DNA of 64,000 nucleotides from Rhynochetos jubatus (Eukaryota; Chordata; Aves; Eurypygiformes; Rhynochetidae). Under the pieces are notes generated by a model, which was not told the origin of the DNA, ran no database searches, and saw only the letters and a list, made by a program, of their open reading frames with translations. Made by a program: the position numbers and the translations under genes. The stretch's first letter is position 1. Every line of letters begins with the position of its first letter. The stretch spans positions 39,444,118-39,508,117 of the forward strand of contig CM050653.1 in assembly GCA_027574665.1 (NCBI GenBank), written 5' to 3'. Below are positions 1-12,000 of this stretch, in pieces.

Positions 1-777
1 TTAATACCTAGCATAACTGGCATGTTTGGCGTGCTCTTAACCATGGTCTGGACACAAAGGGAAACTTCTCTCTCAGTCAGCTTGCAATGTCCCAAGAAAA
101 TTATCTGTATTAAAAATGCCATTCATGGCACATATTTTTAAGAGCAGCAGATTCATTAGGTTGCCAGCCAGCCAGCTTCAGGACATGGAGCGCAGGAAAT
201 CCCTGGCTCACGCATTTATGAAACCTATGTCCCCATGTCCTCCTTAAGTTAGCAAAGATCTGTGATTTATGACAATAAACAGTCTTGCTCGCACTTGTCC
301 AGGGTTGGGAGCGCTCACAGGAGCAGGTAAGGTGTGTCAAGTCAGGGGGATCGGGAACCCCCAGCACAGGCTGGAACAAGCACCAGGGACACTCCGATCT
401 GGGGATTCCCAGTTACTTTCCAGGACAGAGTAAGCTAGCCTGGCTTGGCCTACTGTAGCCACCAAAACGACCAAAAAGCACAGTCCTGCCTAGCTCCTGA
501 TTGCTTGTGAACAGTCTGTGCGCTCCTTGTGCCTCAGCATATCAGGTACACCAAGGACTCATGGACAGCTATGTCCGTGCCCTTTCAGGGGAGCCAGGTC
601 CAGAGAGTGTCTGTGAGCAAGGTGGGCCTGGCCACAAAGACCAGCGCTTCAGTCCATATTCCTTGTGTTCTCTGCCTGCTTCATCTGCTGCCAGCTGAAG
701 GCTAAGGTCTTCTTTGAGTCACTCCTGTGGAGTAAGACATCAGAGAAAGCCAGAAAGCAAGTGGTTTGCTGCAGATT

Positions 778-871
778 GAGGACGTGGTCTAGTGGATATG
801 GTAGTGTTGAGTTGATGGTTGGACTGGATGATCTTATAGGTCTTTTCCAACCTTAGTGCGCCTGTGATCCT
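778..871 (+). mobile_element. CR1 LINE 3'-terminal fragment
   Basis: About 90 bp match the 3' end of avian/reptilian CR1 retrotransposons. The segment reads through a 'gtggtctagtggatatgg' stretch, then 'gttggactggatgatcttat' and 'aggtcttttccaacctta', and ends near a degenerate 'tgatcctt' octamer-type tail. This is the classic CR1 3' untranslated signature, and only the terminal piece is present, as usual for heavily 5'-truncated CR1 copies. No coding part of the LINE remains. It is the best single clue that the organism is a sauropsid, most likely a bird. The left boundary is approximate. Confidence 0.85.
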
Positions 872-1884
872 TGTGAAAGGACCTGTAGGCTCAGTGTAGC
901 TGAGCCAGACGGGCTGCTGAGATCCAAGGAAAAGATAGCCAGGCCTTCTCCTGAGCAGCAGTACTGGACATCCCTCTGGCAGGCTGAAGCACAGCTGCTC
1001 TGTGATCCTCCTCTTCCTAGCCACAGCTCCTGGAGTCCCATCAGAGAGATGCAAGAGGAGTAAGTACATGCCGGGTGCTGCAAAGCCAGCCACCTGCTTG
1101 CGGGGCTAGCCTCCTCGCCCCATGCGTGTGGACCCTGAAGGAATGCAAGGCAATAAACGGGAAATTATCTCCCATGCTGGTGACACAGAGTGGAGAAAAC
1201 CGTATCTCCAAATCCAAGCAGTGAGTAAGACAGTGCTAAGCCCTGCTCTAAGTCTCCTTTTGTTGGGAGCACCCTGGCGGGATGGAACAGGGAACCTGTG
1301 GCAATCCAATTTAAATATGAAAACATACAGAATATGTATGAAATTTAATAAACTGTTCAGAGCCCTCCATACTGGTCTGGGGCTCGTTTCTGACAAGCTT
1401 ACACTGAGAAGCAATTAACTTTGAAAATGACCCTATTGGACCAAGAAAGCAAGGCAAATTTTTCTGTCTGACAGCCATTTCAGGCAATTTCATTTCTTTT
1501 ACGCTATCTCAACACATTCCATTTTTCATCTGCTATTATTGTGGTTTCCCCCAAAACCTTGAAGTTCCCAGGCTTTGGGGATTTGAGGAGGATATGGATG
1601 AACTCATTAGCAGGAGCAAAATGATCAGTGAATGAAATAATTTGCGCAGACATTTAAATCGCTACTTTCAGGTTGCAGAGCTCTTCTTTCACTAAAAGGA
1701 GGGCAACGTTTTCCGTTTGAAGTTACTGCTGGAAACTGCCTCATGCTCTGGAAAACAACTTGCTGGCAATTCACATTGAGTTTTCTTTGCACCATGACTT
1801 CTAGTTTGAAAACAACAGAGGCAAACCTTCCCCAAATGCCTTGTTCCCACTCACTCACACTGGCTCCCGAGCTTCTCTCTTGCC

Positions 1885-1945
1885 GAAAGCTTTAGCTTCC
1901 GTGTCTCAGTTTCCACATCCCCGTTTTTCAGCCAGGTATGGAGAC
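1885..1945 (+). repeat. Possible MIR-like SINE fragment (weak)
   Basis: The run 'gtgtctcagtttccacatcc' resembles the core/3' part of MIR-type CORE-SINEs ('tgcctcagtttccccatctg' in many copies). The flanking match is poor and I cannot recognise the tRNA-derived head, so this may be coincidental. A RepeatMasker run would decide. Confidence 0.25.
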
Positions 1946-2940
1946 TCTGGCAGTTGCCAGCCAAGTGCAGAAATAAGGTAAGTGGAAGCCTTTGGGAAAG
2001 GAAAGCTTACACCCCTTCTGCTGCTGGGAGCCCCAGCTGCTGCAGCTCAGGATGAGCTCCTCTGCCTTGATGACAGCACACTGGGATGAGCCTCTCTTGA
2101 GGTCACTGGTGCTCTTACAGCATGGTGCTCACAATACTGATTCACCAGTCGCTAACAGCAATTGAGTCCAGCACGTGGACTTAGCTTTGAGGAGTCCCTT
2201 GGACAATACGCTCCAATGCCCTTATCGCATTAATAAAATTAGAGTTCATGGATAGGTGTAAGTAATATTTCCAGTGGGTGAGACAACGCACGATACATAT
2301 ACTCATGCCCATTGAATACACGTACATCAATTAGCTACACATCGATTACGTGTACATTGGTAATACTACTGATGAGATACACCATGGTTAAGTAGCAAAG
2401 TGATACAGACACCTGGGTAGTCACGGTACTGCACGTTGCTGGTTGGCGAGCGGTCACAGATTGCTCAGCCTGCATGGGAAGGCAGTAAGCATGCAGATTG
2501 CTCCTCATACGGTAACTGTACTCCTCACACAATCATTTCTGGGTCCCCTGTGACACGCACAGAAACAGCCAAGCAAGTGGTCGGTTCTCCATATGAAACC
2601 GAATGAAGCCAAGGAAAAATAAAAATACACCACCCCTACCACTCATAAAGCTCCCCACGCTCAGGGGACACTGGGATCAGGCAACTCTGCTGAACCACAG
2701 GGCTCTTCATGCCACTTCATGTATACGTGCGAACTGCACCCCCCGTGAATTGCTAACTTGTCCTTTCGGAGTGCATGAGATAAATGAGATTCCAACATCA
2801 GAGCTGATGCCCCTTTGAAGTGTTGCTTTGCCTTTGTGCACTTCTGTCTCTGCACTATCAGAATGTCTTCCACAAAGCTTTATTATCACTGGTAATGAAG
2901 AACTAAAAGGCAACATTTTCTATTCAAGGATTGAGTAGTT

Positions 2941-3027
2941 AAAAAAAAAAAAACAACTTCCCTGGATACTGGAAAATCAAATAGAAGACTCCAGGGCAGA
3001 AGGGCTAATTAAAAAAAAAAAAAAAAA
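2941..3027. repeat. Paired poly(A) tracts
   Basis: Two pure A runs (13 nt at 2941-2953 and 17 nt at 3011-3027) flank about 57 bp of unique sequence. I see no retroposed gene body upstream of either run, so they are probably simple homopolymer repeats and not tails of processed pseudogenes. They are prone to length polymorphism. Confidence 0.7.
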
Positions 3028-6000
3028 GCCTGCTTTCCTATGAAAACCCTTGAGGGGAGATAAAAGCTGAAGGGAGGTGCATGCTTGAATAATAAGGCCT
3101 TAATGGGTTTGCGTCCATGTCTAATACAAAGCATTGACTTTAGCTGCTTGATGAACTTCGTTATTCGATTAGAAAAATCTAATTTAAAGGGACACTGCCC
3201 AGTAAGATCACTCTGTTGGAGAAGTCTGTATTGCTGTCATAAGTAACTACTATTTAAAAAAAATAATAATAAAAGAGGCTAGAGTGAAAAAAAGTCCTTT
3301 GGGTAATCACTGCATTTCATACAGCTGGCAGAAATGGTGGTATCTCTTAGCTTCTCTCTTTGCTGTGTCCACTCCTTGCACGCTTTGTTTCACCTCCCAC
3401 CAGCTCACTGGGAGTAGAAGAAGGCTGGAGAAGTATGATTTTAAAAATAATAGAAAGACATGACAGTAAAACAGCCAGAAAAAGATAGAAGCTGGCTAGA
3501 TAGAAGCCTGGGACAGGAGGCATTTCTGTAAGATATTTTAAACACTTTATTTGAAACTGGGCTATTTCCAGTTTGAGAGAGGTGGAAATTAGACACATCA
3601 TTCTAAGGGCATATGTATTGTTTTATTTAGAAATGACTGATCAGGAGTGCGACTGGGCCACTGACACACTTCAAGATATTAAGAATAACATTCGACTTAT
3701 CTAACTTTAGACTTAGAACCTAAGTGTCTTTATCTGAGCTTGTGGTTTGAAATTCCTTTGCAGTCATTGGGAAGAGTGTGAGTCATCTCACGCCAATGCA
3801 GACATCTAAAAGAGGGCAGATGACTCACGCCTCGCAAGTACCTACTTCACTGATGGTAAAGGTCAGCTCAGATGGAGACATCTGATGTCAGGTGAAGTGA
3901 CTCCCACCTTGACTGGCCTCACCACTCTAAAATGCAAAACATGAAGTCAGACAACCAACACCACATGCAGCCTGCTAAGCACCTGTATGGTGTGTTACTC
4001 TAACTGGGCACTTGATGAGAAACCCTGTGTCGGATTGCTTTCCCGCATTGATGTACACCAGCTGGAGAAGAAAGTCACCATACATGCAGGACTGTCTCAG
4101 TGTGCTCTCACCCCACAGGAATGACAGCCCGGATCAGCTTAGCAGGGGCAAGGTTGCGGGTTAAACCCTGTGGCCCAGGTTATGTGGTCATTCAGAGCGG
4201 GTGGCTGTAGTGGTCAATTTTAGCCTGAGCACCTGTGAGCACCATGCCAACGGACACAGTAATATATAGTGTAGGAACATGAATGTTGGCAAAGCAGCAG
4301 GTTTTTGGTGTCAGGCAGAACCAGGCAGTCATCTCCCTACTCAAAACCCCTGTTTCCAGTCATCTTGCCTTGTCCTTCTCAGACCCTGACAAACAGTGAT
4401 GGTGGCCACTGGTTCATCCACAGCTGGTGACACCCAGCTGCAAGGGTCACTGAAGACATCACCCAGCAACTCCTGTTTGTTGGTGACTGTAGCACCGTCG
4501 AATGCTTAGGGGGCAACCTCTGTAGCACCACCCAGGAGCTCAGCCTAATCATTAGTATGGAAAAAGAGGGGTTTCCCCCAGGCCAGTGTTACAGTCTCCC
4601 TGAGAGGCCAGCTAAATAGTGGCTGGCAAGCTTATCAATCTTGGTAACGTTCCTTCAAATCAGCAGTAATTGCTGCATTTCAGAAGCAAGCCTTTCATTT
4701 AGTCATCTACAAAGTTGTCTTTGACACGAATGAAGGATTCAGGGCTCAGCCAAAATGACTGCATGTCTGACACTTGTTATTTCTGCTCTCCTCCCAGGAT
4801 GGCAGTCTTGGGCTCTGTAGAGTTGCCTAACCCAGCTTCTGCAAATGCTCTCCATATTGGATTCTGGGTATGTGCTGCATGGACATGTCACTAACACCGA
4901 GACTCTGTCTTGCAACAATTTCCTCAGTGTCACAGCCTGATTATCAAGATCTCAGTGCACTGGGACATGCATTCAGTGAGGATGGGTGACTCTGGGCTCC
5001 TGAGCAGTACCTTCAACAGCTAGTTAGCTCAGGGCAAAGAACAGCTAGTGCATAAGATAGTGTTTTCAGGATACCCTGAAATCATCCCACAGATGCAGTC
5101 AAAATTAGCAACCGGAGGGGCAAAAGTTTGCACACAGGCATCTAGACACAAATCTGTGACCTGGAGGGCAGAAGAGAGCATAGGAGAGGATCCCTAAAGA
5201 GAATCTCTTAGCCCCTTTTGCAGACATCTAAAATTCACGTGCCCAGTTTGTAGCTGTGCATGTTCCTCATAGACTGGTGTGTTTTCACGTGACTGCACAT
5301 AGAGTTAGTGCATTGGCTAAAATTAGCTACAACACATCTAGGAAACGGGCAGTTTAACAACACCCATTAATCATGATAACACTTGTCATACTTCCCCTAG
5401 TTTCTGAAACAAAACCCGTTTAGCCATCCAAATGTCACAGGGAAATTCTGCTGTTAGGTCTCGCCTGCATTACAGAGCAGAACCTGGTGCGGAAGCTTGC
5501 TGCAAGTGTTGCCTCGGATAAGCACGTTGGTCTATGAGCAACAGAACAAATGGATATTGAATTCTACAAATTTGTGTCCTATTTCCCCTCATCTGCCTCC
5601 AGCTATGCTCTCACCAGCACTCCCAGCTTCCACCTAACTCATCTGATAAAGTAACAACGTCTACGATGCTGTTCCTTCTGAGTCCGTGCACAGAAGGAAA
5701 CCAGGATTACAGCGATCCCATCTCTAAATCGCTGTTTATCCATATACGTTGAATTTCACCAGTTGTGGAAGAAGGGCAGGACAAAGGGAAGGGTCATGGC
5801 AGGCGATTTTGCACTACTGCAGAACCCGACATGTTAAAATATAACAATACAGACACAAAGGCTTTGCCTCAGAGACCAGAGGAGGGGAGGAGTTGTGTGT
5901 CAAGTTGTCTTTTATGACAGCACTAACGAGGGTTTTGAAACCCTCTCATTTAAAAGCACTTTAGCATATTTCTTTTCTCTCTCTCAGGCTTGCTGGTGAT

Positions 6001-9000
6001 GTTCAGTTTTGAACCCAATTCTCAGTTTGCTCCATCCCTGGCAATTACCGAGTCCCACCTGCGTGCCAGCATCCGCACCTGCTACAGACAAAAGGGCTAG
6101 AGATCTAACTCGCCAAGTCCTGCATTGCCCCAGTCCAGGGGCTATCAATTTTCATAAGCACTCACAGATAGTTTGGATGGGTTTTCTTCACTATGCAAGT
6201 TCCCAAATAGCAATATAATTATTTATATCCATCAAGACTCTCATTATTCCAAATCCTGCCCTCTAAAAAAACCCCCTCTAAGGCCTCCTAAGGGAGGAGG
6301 TTGCTTCTGAGTCACTGCTAGAACAACTTGTTCTCTGGTCTCATGGGCTCCCCAGCATATCTGGCCTTTATTTCTCCTTCTTTCTGGTTTTACAAGTCCT
6401 CTCTTGGATGACAATCAACTGCCACAGTCCTGAAAAGTGGCAAGAAATGAAAAGGAACGTCTGGGTGTTTCTCTTAGAGCTGCCAATCAGTATCAGTGTT
6501 GAGTAAATGACCTGGTGCTTGTTCACTCTGCCAAGTAGCATTGAACTCAAGTTTGGGGCATGTTTCAGCCAAGAAACCTAAAAATTCATGATCTGTCCTT
6601 ATTTTTGTAATTGGAAGGCTATTGGTCAGAAGAGATTAAGCATTGAAATGTGCGTGTCATAACATGGCACGATAACTTGGCTAGCCATTCAATGACCTAG
6701 CTAATGAGGAAAGATGATCTCAATCTGTTTATGAGAAGCAAAATGCTTCCAGCAGTGTCCAGATGGCAAAACAAGTTGGTGTGTGGTAGCCTCTCACTTC
6801 CACATGGCTGGGTGAAATCCTGCGTGAGAAACAACTATGCTGGGCCCGACTCCTGGAAATCCTCACACGTGTGCTACGCTGTCAGCATATGGGCAGTGCT
6901 GCTTGAGTCAAGAGCAGAGCTTCAGCCTCTCCTTCAAGCGCAGTATCCAGGCTTGTGATTGCCTACCAAGGCAAGTCACATGCAAAAGCAGAAGCTGGAA
7001 TATGCTGGAATATGAGAATATGGAATGCTGCTGGAATATGAGGGCCATGGTGGGGCGTTGCTGTTGTGGTGTAGGCAGAGAGGTGTAAAGACATGCCATT
7101 CTCTTGTGACAGTGATGAGTGTCTCTAATGAACAACAGAGTTGCTCCCCCCACCCTCAGATGAAGGCAAAGAGCATGCCTGACTAGAAGCATTAGCATCA
7201 CTGCTCACTTTCTGGCGAGCAGGACGTTAACTCGTCGTGACACTGGGAACAGTGAGATTGGGTTTGTAGTTTTTGCTTGTTTGTTTTATTGTTTGAGAGA
7301 ACTGTAATGAGATAAAGTGCCCTCTGGAAAAAGCTAATTGGATTTGAATAGCTTAATTAATGGAGATAGTCACCTACATAAACCTTTAATTTTTTTCCCA
7401 AATAATGGGCATCTGCAGTCTACAAAGAGTCAAAATCAGCACACGCTTTATGATACAGTGCTCAGGTATTGGTTAACCGTAACATCATTAATGGTGGATG
7501 AGGAACTGTGCATAGTTCTTCTGTTAAGGCTCTTATTGTTCAGGTAGGCTAGATGTACATTCAAATGTCACACGCCATACAGCAGAATACTCAACGCAAA
7601 GAACAGGGGACATTCTAGTTTGGCTTTTTTTCTTTTCAAAAAATGTAACCCGATTCCAGCAGAGAATTAAAATATGACAAAATGATGAACAACCAACTGG
7701 TATCAACTTTGTGGTTGAAGTGCTGGCCTACATCTGAAGCGAAAGCATTTCCTATTTAACCTTCAGAAATTATTCTTGCAATTACTGTTAATATTGATTA
7801 AGCTGATGAATTTACAGTTGTAACATTCTTGGTCATAGTTTAACAACAGTGAAAGGAGAACATTTGTGCCACGTTCCTGCTTCCTGTTGGAGCAGAAAAA
7901 CGATATAGTCTTACGGTAGTAGAAGCATGGCTGTTCTCTAAACTGTCACCTCCCATAGCCCCCAGAAACTACCTGAACTGGGTAATGCTTAGCTGATAGT
8001 AAACTTGATGAAAGTCTGTCTCAAAATACCTAGGGAATTCACAGAGCAGTAGCAGAATTTCCCCTCCCTTGGACTCCATAGGAAATCAAAGGTATCAGAA
8101 GAGAAAGGCTGCTGCTTTAGGCGGACGGTGGGGGACATCACTGGCTTGGGAGGGACTTGAGCGGTGCAGAGAGAAATACTATAAGATACATGTCAATGGA
8201 AGCTACAGGTTTTCCAGGATTTACTTTCAGCCAGCCACTTATCCTAAAGTGTGCCCTGCCATCCTGCTAGCATGATGGACCAGGAGGCAGAGTTAAGATT
8301 ACAATGCTGACATTTATGGTGCTCAGTCATGATACTCTGCACCGATTTCCTAATGTTAGGTGGGATGTTTCTGTGAAACACAACTCTTAAGTTTCAAAGA
8401 GTCTTCCTTAAAAGGAGACCTATGTTCTTAATGTTAAGAGCAGTCCAACAGCCCCAGTACAGTCAGTACCTTCTGAAATCCCTGCTCATGTTAAGGGAGC
8501 TTCAAGCTGTTGAGTCAGCATTATTGCTCTCACCTCCTGACGTATTTCTGACTATGTCTATGGCGATGGATTGCTCAGCAGAGTTGAAACAGACTCCTGT
8601 TTTTGCACTTACATATTGTTAATTGTGGTGCTGACAGACCAGCTCTATCACAATGTTATGAAATTAGACATGATCTTAATTGTTTTGCAGGGTTTAGGTT
8701 TTTGAAGTGCTCAGTGCTTATCCCCTCTGTGTTGGTCTCTTTGGAGATCAGGATTACCCTGAAGATCAAGATCAGAACTCTTGTTTCAAGTGCAAAGGAC
8801 ACAAACAAGTTACTGTGCAGTAGTGCAACAGGACATCTCCTCCCATTATTTTCGTTTTGACTAAGAGACAAAGGCATCCATGGCTGAATTCCTGCCACTT
8901 ACTTGCCAGATGTCTTTTCGGCTGCACCGGACACCGTACTTTGATTTCCTTCTCTTTTTTCCAGTCATAGTGGGCTAGTAGTGGGAGGAAATGCTTCAGT

Positions 9001-12000
9001 CTGGTTGTTCAGCAGGTTTCCGGACACGGTAACAAACGCTTTGTGAAAAGTCACACTGACCTGGTGAGGTGTAATCAAGTTGTCTTACTGTCACTCTAAT
9101 ATTTCAGACTTCTGCAACTCTGTTGAAATTCTATCCTCCTGCAAACAAGCTCAGAATCTCTTTAACCAACGTTATAGCTTTTTGAGTCAACAGACACCGC
9201 TTCTAACATACATGCTATCTAACCTTGGCTCTTACCTGTCTTTCTTTTTTTTCCCCAAATCTCCTTACTCATTTTCACCACCACATTTAATACATCGGTC
9301 CCGAATATCCTTAACAGAGTGAATATGTTAAATGTGGTTAAATGTTAAATCTTGAAGCAACCTATCACAAAGCGATTTTCCTTGGAATATAAATGACACC
9401 TTCGAATTTGTCTTCTTTCCATAAATAAATCTATTCTAATGAGGTCACTTGTGCCGAGAGCATTTTCTGCTCTCCAGTGTTAATCCCCCTGCAAGTCTCT
9501 TCAGGCCTTCAGAGTAATCAGTCACATCATTGCTGATAATCAGTCACAGCTGTCATGAACAAACATGAGCCGAGGTGGCACACGGTCCCGCAAACCAATG
9601 CCAGGCTAATGAGGCAGTATGAGCAAGGCTTTCTTATTTGATTGTACTTTGGGAATGTGAATTCCCTTCTTGCCATCCTTAAGCAATTTTAGTTTTGACT
9701 GCTATGGCAGAGAACCTCTGACCCAGAAACACAGCTGTCTAAAATACTACCTGTATTTCATCATGAACATTTGCCTACCGGAATGCCCTGGTTTTCTACT
9801 GTAATGGGTAAGCATAAAAACGGACAGTCCGTGCTGGGACAAGGAACCTGATTGTACTCAAGCAGACTTTTATGGGTGAAGTTGCCAAGAGGTAAGACCA
9901 CCCTAACTCACGTTCTAGAACAGAATAGATGTAAACTGTCTACAGCTTAGTGTGCTCTTCCTGTTAATATGAATTTTATAAAGGACAACTTTAATTCCTG
10001 TACGCTTTGGAAAATGAACAAAAGTAACCATAAATAATAAATACTTCTGGCTACCTCATTCTGGCCCAACCTATACACTATAAAGAAGTTACTGAGCTAC
10101 CATGAGATGTGACTGATGGACTACTTATGCCTAGTGTTGCCAGAAATGCTCAAAACAAAAATGAAGAGGAATAGTAAACTGCACCTGTAAGAATGATGCC
10201 ACTACGCTGAATAATTAGGACCATATTGTGCAGAAGGTTTTTGTTAATGGTGGATCAAAGAAGACACTCCCACCCAGCTTCTTAAAACCTGCACAGGGGT
10301 AATTAACTCCACAGCATCAAAATGCAGAATCCAGGTTTTCTTTCCTTTTTTTCATTAACATAACATTCTCTTTCAATGAGTGGCTGAAAACACTGTTATC
10401 ATACCTGGCAACCACAGGGGCAATGGAGATAAAGGGATTTAAGACATAAGTGGAGCCTGAAGTGGCCAGAGAGCTGACCAGGAGTTGTACAGGGTGTTCC
10501 CAGCAGATGTCTATTTCCCAGAGTTAACAGAAAACCTTGGAAAGCAGAAGATAATGTAGCTCAGCCTTGAAACTACTCTGTTTTGCCTTAGTGGGCTGGA
10601 AAAAGCAAAACTAGAGCTTTTCCCACAACCTCACGCTGGGTACCTGACTCAGTAGGAACAGTGCCCAGTTTTTCCCTAGAACGGGGCCTTATGTTATATC
10701 TGATCAACAAATTTATACAACTTATTGTGCAAATTTACAGTCACAGAGACTAACAAAACCCAGAGGTGACAAACGTATGCAAATGAAACTCTTCCTTAGC
10801 ATCCATTAAGCTACTGCTTTTCAAATGAAGAGCATAAGAGCATATACTTGACTATCTTTGAGTATGTACAAGAATAGGTGCTGCAAAAATGTGCATTTGT
10901 GTGACAAACAACTCCTGAGAACACTTCTAACAGAAAACTGTTAAAATAAAACACAAAGTAAATGAATAATTTAGAGATCTCTTTTATATGAATCCTTTTC
11001 ATAAAATATGTGTATGTGCGAAGGGGAAGCCAACTGACCATAAGATAAAAAGCCATGAGCTCACTGTGGAAGGAAAGCTATTTTTAGTCCAATTTAGAAG
11101 AAACGCTTTCTACTCGAGGTTTCATATCATGCTCTATTAAATTATAAGAGTGAAAACAGGTTCTGATTTAAGAAAGATGGCACAGCAAGATGCGATGTGT
11201 CAGAAATGTAATTGTATATTGTACGCTGATGCTCTGCTTGTCTTCAATTTGTTGGACGCTGACCAAACAGGGAAGCTGATCACAGCCAGGATAATCTTAA
11301 CCCTCAAGAGTCCAATCCCACAGCTCTTACATACAGCAGTAATATTTCCCCCCTGTGTAATCAACAGGGCAATTTATGTTAGTTAAGAATTCACAGGAAG
11401 TAAATCCCCCAAAGTATAGTTAAAGGCACTGGGGCTGGAGGTGAGAGCTGTCTCTGAAAATCAGGCCATAAAGATCAAACCCACAAATAATAAAGGCTGT
11501 TAGAGTCTTTAAGAGGGATGAAAATCACCTGTTGAGAGTCCATCCCATTATGCAGGGCCCCTCTCAATGGCGAATGAAAGCTGGGTGTCTTGAAATTAAA
11601 TACACGTTGCAAATCTGTCCCCGAGTGCTGGTAACACCCATCCCTGCTTCACCGTGTACCAGCAGTGACCCTGGTTCATCAAATCTCCTCATTACCTCCA
11701 AGGAACTTGACTTATACCCAAGGCACTCCTGACTTCTCTTGTGAGACAGCACCCTCTTCCAGTCCTAGTACGGCCCAGATCTTCTGCGCCATAGTTGCCA
11801 AAACCTGACATTCAGGCAGCTTGAGCAGAGGCAAAGAAATGTGTGTATAAACACGAAATAAAAGCTATTTTGCAGCTTAAATGCTATCTCAGACATAAAG
11901 TTTGACAGACCTGGTATTTGAAGGGAAGAAAGGAATGACAAGCTTTGACTGCTGTGATCCAGAACAACCAACCTTTGGCTTCTTAGAGTGTCAGTGGAGA

